A stretch of DNA of 64,000 nt from Mycolicibacterium thermoresistibile (GTDB lineage: Bacteria; Actinomycetota; Actinomycetes; Mycobacteriales; Mycobacteriaceae): contig NZ_LT906483.1 in the NCBI RefSeq assembly GCF_900187065.1, forward strand, positions 3,286,001 to 3,350,000, in the 5' to 3' direction. The notes under the pieces are model-generated. The model made no database searches. It worked only from the letters and a program-made list of their open reading frames with translations, and was not told the origin of the DNA. The position numbers and the translations under genes were made by a program. This document shows, in pieces, positions 17,088-26,758 of the stretch (position 1 is its first letter; every line of letters begins with the position of its first letter).

Positions 17088-17901
17088 GGTCGATGTCCTC
17101 CAGCTTGACGGGCCACAGATCGGTGGATGTCAGCACGCGGCGCAGGAACACATGCGCCAGGCACTCCCAGGTGTTGCCGATTCCGCCGTGCACCTGGATC
17201 GCCGTCTCGCAGACGGTGCGGGCGGCGCGGGCGCAGTAGATCTTGGCGTAGCGCCCGGCCCGCACCGCCTCGTCGGCGGGTAGTTCGTCGACCGCCCACG
17301 CGGCGTGGCGCAGCACGCTGATCGACCCCTCGATCAGCGCCAGCCCCTCGGCCAACATGTGCGCGACCGCCTGATAGGAGCCGATCGGCGCGCCGTACTG
17401 TTCCCGCACCTTGGCGTAGTCCACCGCCAGCGCGTGCGCGCCGCGCGCGGCGCCCAGAATGTCGGCCGAGGTCACCGCCAGGGCGAGTGCGTACCACCGC
17501 TGCCGGTCCTCGGCGGCGGCCTCGGCCAGTTCCGCCGGGGCCTCGATCACACCGGCCTTGCTGCCGGTGAGATCCACGTCGACACCGATCGATTCGGGTC
17601 CGGCCACCGGGGCGGCCGGTTCCCGGCCCACGATGCGGCGGACCTCGTCGTTGAGCACCGGGCCGATGAACGGGACGTCGACCAGCCCACGGGCGAACTC
17701 CTCGGCGACGATCGCGACCTCCACCCCGGAGGCGCCGTCGGACCGCAGCACCCGCCATCCGGTCGACTCGACGGTTTTCTCCAGCCGGGCGATCCGGCCC
17801 TCGTCGTCCAGTTCGTGGACCGAACCCGGCCCCAGTTCATCGGCCAGTCTGGCCGCGGCTTCCCGCAGCTGTTGCTGCTCAGCCGTCAGACGGACATCCA
17901 T
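17074..17901 (-). CDS. Acyl-CoA dehydrogenase, short partner subunit
   Basis: A 275-residue truncated-type acyl-CoA dehydrogenase, much shorter than the usual ~380 residues. It has the family C-terminal domain (YGAPIGSYQAVAHMLAE near 167-183 and IQVHGGIGNTWE near 236-247). The middle beta-domain is reduced, and the flavin-contacting FSEPxAGSD motif present in its partner is missing. This is the usual look of the second subunit of heteromeric mycobacterial FadE enzymes. The ATG overlaps the FadD stop region by 23 bases, and its stop overlaps the next gene by 14. It probably does not work alone. Confidence 0.83.
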   Translation of the reverse strand: MDVRLTAEQQQLREAAARLADELGPGSVHELDDEGRIARLEKTVESTGWRVLRSDGASGVEVAIVAEEFARGLVDVPFIGPVLNDEVRRIVGREPAAPVAGPESIGVDVDLTGSKAGVIEAPAELAEAAAEDRQRWYALALAVTSADILGAARGAHALAVDYAKVREQYGAPIGSYQAVAHMLAEGLALIEGSISVLRHAAWAVDELPADEAVRAGRYAKIYCARAARTVCETAIQVHGGIGNTWECLAHVFLRRVLTSTDLWPVKLEDIDLGFS

Positions 17902-19279
17902 GCCGCTCCTTCAGCACTCGGCGCAATACCTTCCCGGACGGCAGCCGGGGTATCTCGGGGACGAACACCACCCGGCTCGGCCGCTTGTACGACGCCAGCC
18001 GCTCGCCGACCAGGGCGAGCAGTTCGTCGGCGGACACCTCGCCGCGCCGGGTGACCGCGGCGACCAACGCCTCGCCGTCGGGTGACGGCACCCCGAACAC
18101 CGCGCAGTCGTCGACCGCGGGGTGTTCGTGCAGCACCGCCTCGACCTCGGCCGGGGCCACCTGGAAACCCCGCACCTTGACCATGTCCTTGGCCCGGTCG
18201 GTGAGCCGCAGCCAGCCGTCGGTGTCGAGGTAGCCGACGTCGCCGGTGCGGTACCAGCCTTCGACGAAGGCGCCGGGTTGATCGGGCAGGTAGCCGGCCA
18301 TCACCGATGCCGACCGGGCCTGCACCTCGCCTTCCTCGCCGGGACCGACCGGGGCGCCGGTGTCCAGCGACACGATCCGCACCTGCACCCCGGGGACGGG
18401 CCGACCCACGGTGTCGAGGCGGCCGCCCTGCAACGGATTGCAGGCGATCACCGGCAGTTCGGTGGTGCCGTAGGCGGCGATCCAGCCCACCCCGGTGCGG
18501 GCGGTGACCGCATCGGCGACGCTCTGGGTCACCGGCGTCGCGCACCACATGATGTAGCGCAGCGACGACAGGTCGTAGGACTCCAGACCCGGGTGGCCGG
18601 CCAGCGCCAGCGCGATCGGGGCGACGGCCATCTCGATGGTGATCCGGTCCGCCTGGATGTGATGCAGCATCCGGTCGATGTCGAACCGGCGGTGCAACCG
18701 GATCCAGGTCCCGGTGTCGAGGGCCATCACGATGTTGAGCAGGCCGAGGATGTGCGACGGCGGCGTCATGATCTGCATGCGGTCCGCCGCGGTGAGGCCC
18801 AGCGCGTCCCGCCAGTGCCGCACCGCGGTGCGCAACGCCCCGTGGGTGTGACGCACCGCCTTCGGCATGCCCGTGGTGCCCGAACTGAACACGAACAGCG
18901 CGTCGGCGTCCTCCGGCGGCACCGGCCGGCCCGCTCCGTCCGGGTCTGCCGTCACCGGTTCGTCGAGGTGCAGCATCGGCATCAGGTCGGCGAGCACCGG
19001 ATGGTCGCCGACGGCGTGCGACGGCGTGGTCAGAGCCAGCGCATGGTCGACCTCGGCGCGTTTCCATGCCGGGCTGAGCAGCACCGCCGCAGCGCCCAGC
19101 GACCAGATCGCCCGCAGCGCGACGACGAACTCCGGCCGGTTGGACGACATGATGGCCACCCGCGACCCCGGGCACACCCCGCGCGCCGCCAGCGCGGCGG
19201 CCGTTCCGCCGGTCAACGCGTCCAGCTCGGCGGCGCTGTAGGCGCGGTCCTCGAAGGTGAGCGCGACCCGGTCAGCCAT
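17879..19279 (-). CDS. Acyl-CoA synthetase (FadD-type, AMP-forming)
   Basis: A 466-residue adenylate-forming ligase that would activate a carboxylic acid with ATP and CoA, forming an acyl-AMP intermediate. The P-loop-like SSGTTGMPK is at 132-140, followed by AAYGTTELP, WYRTGDVGYLDTDG and the terminal LPSGKVLRR with the catalytic lysine. The ATG at 19279 is chosen over a longer frame because GAGGAC precedes it and the protein starts in a normal FadD N-terminal strand. It heads the minus-strand unit FadD, two acyl-CoA dehydrogenase subunits, hydratase. The palindrome at 19360-19378 sits 81 bases upstream. Substrate is unknown; the linked genes point to a short or branched acid. Confidence 0.85.
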   Translation of the reverse strand: MADRVALTFEDRAYSAAELDALTGGTAAALAARGVCPGSRVAIMSSNRPEFVVALRAIWSLGAAAVLLSPAWKRAEVDHALALTTPSHAVGDHPVLADLMPMLHLDEPVTADPDGAGRPVPPEDADALFVFSSGTTGMPKAVRHTHGALRTAVRHWRDALGLTAADRMQIMTPPSHILGLLNIVMALDTGTWIRLHRRFDIDRMLHHIQADRITIEMAVAPIALALAGHPGLESYDLSSLRYIMWCATPVTQSVADAVTARTGVGWIAAYGTTELPVIACNPLQGGRLDTVGRPVPGVQVRIVSLDTGAPVGPGEEGEVQARSASVMAGYLPDQPGAFVEGWYRTGDVGYLDTDGWLRLTDRAKDMVKVRGFQVAPAEVEAVLHEHPAVDDCAVFGVPSPDGEALVAAVTRRGEVSADELLALVGERLASYKRPSRVVFVPEIPRLPSGKVLRRVLKERHGCPSDG

Positions 19280-19359
19280 CGACGTCCTCACCGAACACCG
19301 TCGCCTGATCCTCCCGGTCGCCCTTCTGCACCCGCGGTTTGAGAACACACTATCATTTC

Positions 19360-19378
19360 AGGAGAATAGTATTCTCCT
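19360..19378. promoter_or_regulatory. Operator-like palindrome (site B)
   Basis: AGGAGAAT-AGT-ATTCTCCT is a perfect 19-base palindrome with a 3-base centre. It lies between the divergent FadD and ferredoxin genes and contains the same GAGAAT/ATTCTC arms as site A. A neighbouring GAGAACACACTATC sequence (19341-19354) may be a degenerate second site. Control of both directions is inferred. Confidence 0.65.
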
Positions 19379-19410
19379 AGCAACAGAACCGACATTTTGG
19401 AGGGGCCCGC

Positions 19411-19725
19411 ATGACGGCAGAACCGTTGCCGCCGCCCGCCGACGACGCCGGCGGTGAGGTGACGATCGTTTGCAACGGCCAGACGGCCTCGGTACCCCGG
19501 ATGTCCGACGAAACCCTGCTGGAGAGTGCCCGGCGGGCCGGGCTGGCACCGCCGTTCTCCTGCGAAGCCGGAAACTGCGGCACCTGCATGGCCAGACTCA
19601 CCGCGGGCAGCGCCACCATGCGCGTCAACGACGCCCTCGAAGAGGACGAGGTTGCCGAGGGATACGTGCTCACCTGTCAAGCGATTCCCGATACACCGTC
19701 GGTGACGGTCTGTTACGACGACTGA
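19411..19725 (+). CDS. Plant-type [2Fe-2S] ferredoxin
   Basis: A 104-residue soluble ferredoxin with cluster ligands Cys51, Cys56, Cys59 and Cys89, the C-x4-C-x2-C-x29-C spacing of plant-type [2Fe-2S] proteins. It would pass single electrons to an oxygenase, cytochrome P450 or desaturase. No such partner or ferredoxin reductase lies next to it, so the electron acceptor is outside the local cluster. GGAGGGG is placed ahead of the ATG. It is divergent from FadD across operator site B, so it is probably co-regulated. The last 13 bases overlap the convergent CoA-transferase gene. Confidence 0.9.
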   Translation: MTAEPLPPPADDAGGEVTIVCNGQTASVPRMSDETLLESARRAGLAPPFSCEAGNCGTCMARLTAGSATMRVNDALEEDEVAEGYVLTCQAIPDTPSVTVCYDD

Positions 19726-20768
19726 CGGGTCGCCCGCCGGTCCAGGGCGGGCGGTGGTAGATAGTCCGGTTCGTACCCGGTCACCTGGATCGGACTGCGC
19801 ACCAACCGGAATTCGCCGGCGGTGACGACCGCCTCCGGGGTGTCGGCCAACGCCTCGGGCAGCGTGCGCACCGCGGCGGCCGGGATACCGAGTGGCCGCA
19901 GCCGTTTCTCCCACCCCAGGGCGGTGTCGGCCGCCAGCGCTCCGGTGACGACGTCGAGCACCTCGCTGCGGCGGGCGGCCCGCTCGGCCATGGTGGGGAA
20001 TCCGTCGATACCGGCCTCGGCCGCGAACGTACGCCAGAACCCGTCATGGGTGATGAACAGTGCCAGATAACCGTCGGCAGTGGGAAACAGCTGTGCGGGA
20101 ACGTAATACGAATGGGCCCCGTAGGGCAGCCGACGCGGCTCGACCCCGTCGTTGAGCCATGCCGAGGCGCGGTAGTTCAACTGGGAAAGCATCACGTCGC
20201 GCAGCGACACATCGACCTGACCGCCGCGGCCGGACACGATCATGGCCAACAGGCCCAGCGCCGCGGTGAGCCCGGTGGAGTTGTCCGCCGACGAGTAGCC
20301 GGGCAGGGTGGGTGGTCCGTCGGGATCCCCGGTCAGCGCGGCGATCCCGGTGGCGGCCTGGATCACGTAGTCGAACGCCGGATCGTCGCCGCCGTCCAGC
20401 CCGTACCCGGTGAGCGCCACACAGACGATGCGCTCATTGTGACGGCGCAGCGCCTCGTAGGTCAGCCCCAGCCGGCGGATCACCGAGGGCTTCATGTTGA
20501 CCAGCAGCGCATGCGATTGGGCGACCAGCGCACCGAGTTCGGCCTGACCTTCAGCGGAGGTGAGGTCCAGACACACGCTGCGCTTGTTGCGGTTGAGGCT
20601 GGCGAAGTAGCTGTCACCGACCTGCCGGGAGATCTCCCCGTCGGGAGGTTCGATCTTGATGACCTCGGCCCCGAGGTCGGCCAGCATCATGGTGGCGTAC
20701 GGTCCGGCCAGCATGGTGCCGACCTCCAGGATGCGGATACCCGCCAGTGGCGCAGTCGAATTCGTCAT
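19713..20768 (-). CDS. CaiB/BaiF-family CoA-transferase
   Basis: A 351-residue class III CoA-transferase that would move CoA between carboxylic acids through an aspartyl-CoA anhydride. Asp162 in YSSADNSTG fits the catalytic aspartate position of formyl-CoA transferase. Other family marks are GTMLAGPYATMMLADLGAEV at 17-36 and KIEPPDG. The alpha-methylacyl-CoA racemase subgroup of this family is an alternative and would suit a branched substrate. The ATG at 20768 starts the typical MxxxxAPLAGIRILE strand. Upstream lie three tandem copies of a 32-base repeat that replace a normal leader. It follows the LLM gene in the mutase-headed minus-strand unit. Confidence 0.83.
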   Translation of the reverse strand: MTNSTAPLAGIRILEVGTMLAGPYATMMLADLGAEVIKIEPPDGEISRQVGDSYFASLNRNKRSVCLDLTSAEGQAELGALVAQSHALLVNMKPSVIRRLGLTYEALRRHNERIVCVALTGYGLDGGDDPAFDYVIQAATGIAALTGDPDGPPTLPGYSSADNSTGLTAALGLLAMIVSGRGGQVDVSLRDVMLSQLNYRASAWLNDGVEPRRLPYGAHSYYVPAQLFPTADGYLALFITHDGFWRTFAAEAGIDGFPTMAERAARRSEVLDVVTGALAADTALGWEKRLRPLGIPAAAVRTLPEALADTPEAVVTAGEFRLVRSPIQVTGYEPDYLPPPALDRRATRQSS

Positions 20769-20860
20769 CGTGGTACTCGGCTCTTCGCGCAAGCGCTCAT
20801 CGTGGTACTCGGCTCTTCGCGCAAGCGCTCATCGTGGTACTCGGCTCTTCGCGCAAGCGC
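20765..20860. repeat. Three exact tandem copies of a 32-base unit
   Basis: The unit starting TCATCGTGGTACTCGGCTCT repeats three times without mismatch (20765-20796, 20797-20828, 20829-20860). The array fills the gap between the LLM stop codon (20861-20863) and the CoA-transferase start, whose ATG overlaps the first unit. Part of the unit also occurs once at 15979-16003. Spacing is too short and units too few for CRISPR. Slippage duplication of a dispersed intergenic element is likely. Confidence 0.9.
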
Positions 20861-21820
20861 TCATCGCAGATCGGCGGCGAGCTGCGCGATCACTTCACGG
20901 GTGCGGTACTTCGAGGCGACCAGCTCGTCGCGGGTCTCCCCGATCGGCAACAGCCGCACCGACAGGTCGGTCACGCCGGCGTCGGCGAACCGGCGGAACC
21001 GGGCCATGATCGCCTCCTCATCCCCCGCCGCGCACAGATCGCCGACGTCGCGGGCGTCGCCGCGTTCCAGCAACCGCTGATAGTTCGGCGACACCTCGGC
21101 CTCGCCCAGGATGCGGTTCGCCCGCTCCTTGGCGACCTCGATCTCGGAATTCGCGCACAGGCACACCGGGATACCGGCGATGATGCGCGGCGCCGGCCGG
21201 CCCGCGTTGTCGGCGGCCTTGGTGATCCGCGGTGCGATGTGTTCGCCGATCGCGCGTTCGTCGGCCATCCACAGCACCGTGCCGTCGGCCAGTTCACCGG
21301 CGATCTGCAGCATCACCGGTCCGAGCGCGGCCACCAGCACCGGCATCGGCGTGTCGTCGGTGCCGAGCACCGTCGGGTTGTGCACGGTGAAGCTGTCGTT
21401 CTCCACGTCGACCGGACCCGGGCCGGCGATCGCGGCGTTGAGCACCTCCAGGTAGTCCCGGGTGTAGGCGGCCGGACGCTCGTACGGAATGCCCAGCATG
21501 TCGCGGATGATCCAGTGGTGCGACGGGCCGACCCCCAGCGCCAGCCGGCCGCCGCTGCCGGCATGGACCGACAGCGCCTGGCGGGCCAGCGCGATCGGAT
21601 GCTGCGCCTGCAGCGGAACCACCGCGGTACCCAGCTCGATCCGGTCGGTCCGGGTGGCCATCAACGCCACCATGGTCAGTGCGTCGAAATCGTTGGGTAC
21701 CTGCGGCATCCACGCGGTGTCGAACCCGGCGGACTCGGCCCACTCGATGTCCTCGAGGAACTTGCGGACCTTGCGGGCCATGTCGCCGCGCTCGGCCCCG
21801 ATCATCACTCCGACGCGCAT
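20861..21820 (-). CDS. LLM-class F420-dependent-type oxidoreductase
   Basis: A 319-residue luciferase-like TIM-barrel protein, of the size typical for mycobacterial F420-dependent LLM enzymes. It begins MRVGVMIGAERG and carries DTAWMPQVPNDFDAL near 34-48, GTAVVPLQAQHP near 64-75 and LGVGPSHHWI near 95-104. F420 use is inferred from family resemblance rather than proven by a motif. AAAGG precedes the ATG. It sits between the B12-binding subunit gene (68-base gap) and the CoA-transferase in the mutase unit. It may reduce or oxidise an alpha,beta-unsaturated or ketone intermediate of the same pathway. Confidence 0.8.
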   Translation of the reverse strand: MRVGVMIGAERGDMARKVRKFLEDIEWAESAGFDTAWMPQVPNDFDALTMVALMATRTDRIELGTAVVPLQAQHPIALARQALSVHAGSGGRLALGVGPSHHWIIRDMLGIPYERPAAYTRDYLEVLNAAIAGPGPVDVENDSFTVHNPTVLGTDDTPMPVLVAALGPVMLQIAGELADGTVLWMADERAIGEHIAPRITKAADNAGRPAPRIIAGIPVCLCANSEIEVAKERANRILGEAEVSPNYQRLLERGDARDVGDLCAAGDEEAIMARFRRFADAGVTDLSVRLLPIGETRDELVASKYRTREVIAQLAADLR

Positions 21821-21887
21821 ATCAGCCTTTCACCTTCACATTCCATTGCGCCGGGCGAAATCCACGGCGAACACCAGGCCACGGCGG

Positions 21888-22304
21888 TCACACGTCCGCG
21901 GCAGCACCGGTCAGCTTCCGGACCTCGGTCACCAGAACGTCCAGCGGCGTACCCGTCGGAAACACCGCAGCCGCACCCACTTCCTGCAGTTTCGGCACGT
22001 CCTGCTGCGGAATCGTGCCACCGACGACCACCGCGATGTCACCGGCGTCGGCGGCCCGTAACGCCTCCACTGTCCGCCTGGTCAGGGCCAGGTGGGCACC
22101 GGAGAGGATGGACAACCCCACCAGCGCGACGTCCTCCTGCAACGCGATCGAGACGATGTCCTCGATCCGCTGCCGAATCCCGGTGTAGATCACCTCGAAA
22201 CCGGCGTCCCGCAGAGTCCGGGCGACGATCTTCGCGCCGCGATCGTGGCCGTCCAGACCGGGCTTGGCCACCAGAACGCGGATCGGGCTGTCCGGCGCGC
22301 CCAC
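21888..22304 (-). CDS. B12-binding small subunit of an acyl-CoA mutase
   Basis: A 138-residue free-standing cobalamin-binding domain. The base-off/His-on motif D-x-H-x-x-G is Asp18-Gly-His20-Asp-Arg-Gly23, with His20 the predicted cobalt ligand. The SILSG (about 70-74) and VVVGGTIP (about 92-99) loops that enclose the nucleotide tail follow. The GTG start comes directly after the TGA of the large-subunit gene, so the two are almost certainly translated together. Size and arrangement match the small subunits of isobutyryl-CoA and 2-hydroxyisobutyryl-CoA mutases rather than one-chain methylmalonyl-CoA mutase. It would be served by the MeaB protein at 12.2-13.1 kb. Confidence 0.9.
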   Translation of the reverse strand: MGAPDSPIRVLVAKPGLDGHDRGAKIVARTLRDAGFEVIYTGIRQRIEDIVSIALQEDVALVGLSILSGAHLALTRRTVEALRAADAGDIAVVVGGTIPQQDVPKLQEVGAAAVFPTGTPLDVLVTEVRKLTGAAADV

Positions 22305-23882
<1,578 letters not shown>

Positions 23883-23903
23883 CACCCGATAACGTACTTC
23901 CAA

Positions 23904-23923
23904 AAAATGAGAATGCCAATACC
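23904..23923. promoter_or_regulatory. Operator-like direct repeat, copy C
   Basis: AAAATGAGAATGCCAATACC lies 22 bases before the mutase start. It matches copy D at 24054-24073 in 18 of 20 bases in the same orientation. It includes the GAGAAT arm of palindromic sites A and B, but the second arm is degenerate. Its place at a divergent promoter suggests a regulator site shared with the rest of the acyl-CoA cluster. Confidence 0.5.
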
Positions 23924-24053
23924 GTTGTTCGTAAACGGCCACGTCCGGCCCCCGCGCCGACCGGCCCCCCGGCGACCACCCGGTCCCGCGGCATCCGGTC
24001 AGGTGGACCGGGGTGACGCCGAGGACGACGACATGCGAGTATGTCGCTTGCAG

Positions 24054-24073
24054 AAAATGAGAACGTCAATACC
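24054..24073. promoter_or_regulatory. Operator-like direct repeat, copy D
   Basis: AAAATGAGAACGTCAATACC lies 27 bases before the GTG of the HSDL2-like gene, 150 bases from copy C. The two copies flank a GC-rich 130-base stretch in which I see no gene. One copy near each divergent start is consistent with separate control of the two promoters by one protein. Confidence 0.5.
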
Positions 24074-24099
24074 ATCGGTCCCGGACCTAGGAGTGCAAT

Positions 24100-24948
24100 G
24101 TGAGTAGCGCCGACGCATCGTTCACCGACCGGACCATGGTCATCTCCGGGGCCAGCAGGGGCATCGGGCTGGCCATCGCGGTCGGCGCCGCCCGCCGGGG
24201 CGCGAACGTGGTGCTCCTGGCCAAGACCGCCGAACCGCACCCCAAACTGGCCGGCACCGTACACACCGCGGTGGCCGAGATCGAGGCCGCGGGCGGCAAG
24301 GCCGTCCCGGTTGTCGGCGATGTCCGCAGGGAAGAGGACGTGCAACGCGCGGTGGACACCGCGGTGGAGCACTTCGGCGGGGTGGACATCTGCGTCAACA
24401 ACGCCAGCGCGATCGCCACCGAACCGACCGAGCAGCTGTCGGCGAAGAAGTTCGATCTGATGCAGCAGATCAACATCCGCGGCACCTTCCTGCTCACCAG
24501 AGCCTGTCTGCCGCATCTGCGCAAATCGGCGGCCGGGCACGTGCTGACCATCTCTCCGCCGCTGAACATGAACCCGCACTGGCTCGGCGCACATCCGTCC
24601 TACACGTTGTCCAAGTACGGGATGACGCTGCTGTCGCTGGGCTGGGCCAACGAGTACACCGCCGAGCGCGGCGGCGCGCACATCGGCTTCTCGTGTCTGT
24701 GGCCGCAGACCTATATCGCCACCGCGGCGGTGACCAATCTCGCCGACGGGCAGGACCTGGTGAAGCGCTCCCGCAGCCCGGAGATCATGGCCGATGCGGC
24801 CGTCGAGATCCTGTCCCGCCCGCCGGCCGAGGTGAACGGCAACTGCTACATCGACGCCGATGTCCTCACCGCGGCCGGGATCACCGACTTGACCCGTTAC
24901 GGCGGGGGCGATGACCCGATCATTGATATCTTCGTTGACCTATCATGA
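24100..24948 (+). CDS. SDR-family oxidoreductase, HSDL2-like
   Basis: A 282-residue short-chain dehydrogenase that resembles HSDL2 (hydroxysteroid dehydrogenase-like 2) proteins. It has the marker AKTAEPHPKL at 41-50, which is distinctive for that group. The cofactor motif GASRGIG is at 17-23 and NNAS at 100-103. All four catalytic positions are present: Asn125, Ser152, Tyr168 and Lys172. The GTG start is set by CTAGGAG upstream; the overlapping ATG leads straight to a stop. It heads a plus-strand unit with a FadD, a 100-residue protein and a transporter, linked by 4-base overlaps. The natural substrate of HSDL2 proteins is poorly known; a hydroxyacyl-CoA is plausible here. Confidence 0.85.
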   Translation: MSSADASFTDRTMVISGASRGIGLAIAVGAARRGANVVLLAKTAEPHPKLAGTVHTAVAEIEAAGGKAVPVVGDVRREEDVQRAVDTAVEHFGGVDICVNNASAIATEPTEQLSAKKFDLMQQINIRGTFLLTRACLPHLRKSAAGHVLTISPPLNMNPHWLGAHPSYTLSKYGMTLLSLGWANEYTAERGGAHIGFSCLWPQTYIATAAVTNLADGQDLVKRSRSPEIMADAAVEILSRPPAEVNGNCYIDADVLTAAGITDLTRYGGGDDPIIDIFVDLS

Positions 24949-26441
24949 GCATCTCACTGCTGCTGGAGATGGCAGCTTCCAGCAATCCCGACCGCATCGC
25001 CGTCGTCTCGGACCAGACCCGGCTCACCGCAGCCGAATTGAGCGAACTGGCCGACCGGGCCGCCGGCGTGATCGCCGGCTCCGGGGTCCGTCACGTGGCC
25101 TACGTGGGCACCGGTGGCCATCTGTTGCCACTGCTGCTGTTCGGATCGGCCCGGGCGAACGTTCCCGTCACCCCGCTGAACTACCGGTTGTCCGCCGAGG
25201 GTCTGCGCGAGCTGATCGACCGGCTGCCCGATCCGCTGGTGATCACCGATCCGGAATACCGCGAGGTCGTCGGCGACGCCGGTGAGAAGGTGCTGACCTC
25301 CGACGAGTTCGTCACGGCCGCCCGCGCCGGCGAGCCCGCGGCCGAGTTCGCCGATCCCGACGACGTCGCGGTGGTGTTGTTCACCTCCGGGACGACGTCG
25401 CGGCCGAAGGCGGTCGAGCTCACCCACAACAATCTGACCAGCTATGTCACCGGCACCGTCGAATTCGATTCGGCGGCAACCGAGGACGCCGCACTGATCT
25501 GCGTGCCGCCGTATCACATCGCCGGCGTCGGAGCGGCCATGTCCAATCTGTACGCCGGCCGGAAGATGGTCTACCTGCGGCACTTCGACGCACGGGACTG
25601 GGTCCGGCTGGTCCGCGAGGAGAAGGTGACCACGGCGACGGTGGTGCCGACCATGTTGGACCGCATCGTCACCGTGCTGCAGACCGACGGGGGCGATCTC
25701 CCGACGCTGCGCAATCTGGCCTACGGCGGCTCGAAGGTGGCGCTGCCGTTGGTGCGCACGGCGCTGGAACTGCTGCCGAACGTCGGGTTCGTCAACGCCT
25801 ACGGGTTGACCGAGACCAGTTCCACGATCGCGGTGCTGGGTCCCGAGGATCACCGGGAGGCGCTGGCGGCCACCGACCCGGCGGTCGCGCGCCGACTCGG
25901 CTCGGTGGGCCGCCCGGTGCCGGGTGTCGAGGTGCAGATCCGCGCCGAGGACGGCACCGTCCTGGGTCCGGGTGAGACCGGTGAACTGTTCGTGCGCGGC
26001 GAGCAGGTATCCGGCCGGTACGCCGAGATCGGCTCGGTGCTCGACGCCGAGGGCTGGTTCCCCACCAAGGATGTCGCGATGCTCGACGAGGACGGCTACC
26101 TGTTCATCGGCGGCCGTTCCGACGACACCATCATCCGCGGCGGGGAGAACATCGCGCCGGCCGAGATCGAGAATGTGCTCGTCGAACATCCCCAGGTCCG
26201 GGAGGCCGTCGTGGTGGGGCCGGAGGATCCGCAGTGGGGCCAGATCCTCGTCGCGGTCGTGGTGCCGGCCGAGGGCGAGACCCCGGACCCCGAGGAGTTG
26301 CGCGCCCATGTGCGCAAACACCTCCGCGGCTCGCGCACCCCGGACAAAGTGGTCTTCCGCACCGAATTGCCCGTCAACGCGCTCGGCAAGGTGTTGCGCC
26401 GTCAACTTGTCGACGAACTTCAAACGAAGGAGCCCGCATGA
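24945..26441 (+). CDS. Second AMP-forming acyl-CoA ligase (FadD-type)
   Basis: A 498-residue adenylate-forming ligase. FTSGTTSRPK (146-155) is the phosphate loop, with Arg where most FadDs have Gly or Tyr-Pro context. NAYGLTETSS, then GWFPTKDVAMLDEDGYLFIG with KD in place of the common TGD, and the terminal NALGKVLRRQL lysine motif follow. It would activate a carboxylic acid as the entry to the local CoA pathway. The start overlaps the SDR stop by 4 bases, and its stop overlaps the next start by 4. Sequence differs clearly from the FadD at 17.9-19.3 kb, so two different acids or two pathway stages are probably activated. Confidence 0.85.
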   Translation: MSISLLLEMAASSNPDRIAVVSDQTRLTAAELSELADRAAGVIAGSGVRHVAYVGTGGHLLPLLLFGSARANVPVTPLNYRLSAEGLRELIDRLPDPLVITDPEYREVVGDAGEKVLTSDEFVTAARAGEPAAEFADPDDVAVVLFTSGTTSRPKAVELTHNNLTSYVTGTVEFDSAATEDAALICVPPYHIAGVGAAMSNLYAGRKMVYLRHFDARDWVRLVREEKVTTATVVPTMLDRIVTVLQTDGGDLPTLRNLAYGGSKVALPLVRTALELLPNVGFVNAYGLTETSSTIAVLGPEDHREALAATDPAVARRLGSVGRPVPGVEVQIRAEDGTVLGPGETGELFVRGEQVSGRYAEIGSVLDAEGWFPTKDVAMLDEDGYLFIGGRSDDTIIRGGENIAPAEIENVLVEHPQVREAVVVGPEDPQWGQILVAVVVPAEGETPDPEELRAHVRKHLRGSRTPDKVVFRTELPVNALGKVLRRQLVDELQTKEPA

Positions 26442-26740
26442 TCAAGAACGGCACTCGGCTGCAGAGCCAGGTATGCGACACCCAGGTGATCGTCGTCCGG
26501 TCCAGCGAAAGCCTCGACGACCTGCGCGCCGGTGGAGCGCCGATGATCCCGTTGGACGCCGCGAAATCCGGTGAGTACACGCTGGATCCGGCGCTGGCGG
26601 ACGGCAACCAGATGGGCAAGCGGTATGTCGACGACACCGGCGCCGAGGTGCTGGTCACCAAGGCCGGCGCCGGCACCCTGACGATCGGCGACACGCCGCT
26701 GTCGCTCAAAGAGGCCAAACCGCTGCCCGCCAGCGACTGA
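26438..26740 (+). CDS. Small conserved actinobacterial protein of unknown function
   Basis: A 100-residue soluble protein that I cannot assign a function. It starts at the ATG that overlaps the ligase stop (ATGA), with GAAGGAG in front. The sequence resembles a family I remember next to acyl-CoA ligase genes in actinobacteria. It has a VCDTQVIVV strand with Cys13, an AGGAPM turn at 31-36, MGKRYVDD near 59-66 and LVTKAGAGTL near 71-80. Homologues as I recall may have more cysteines in these loops; here only one remains. The tight coupling between ligase and transporter suggests an accessory role for one of them. No membrane segment or signal peptide is visible. Confidence 0.75.
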   Translation: MIKNGTRLQSQVCDTQVIVVRSSESLDDLRAGGAPMIPLDAAKSGEYTLDPALADGNQMGKRYVDDTGAEVLVTKAGAGTLTIGDTPLSLKEAKPLPASD

Positions 26741-26758
26741 CCCCGACCACACCCGAAC

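Noticed and set aside
20765..20860. Possible CRISPR array
   Set aside because: The 32-base units are directly adjacent with no spacers and only three copies; no cas genes are near.
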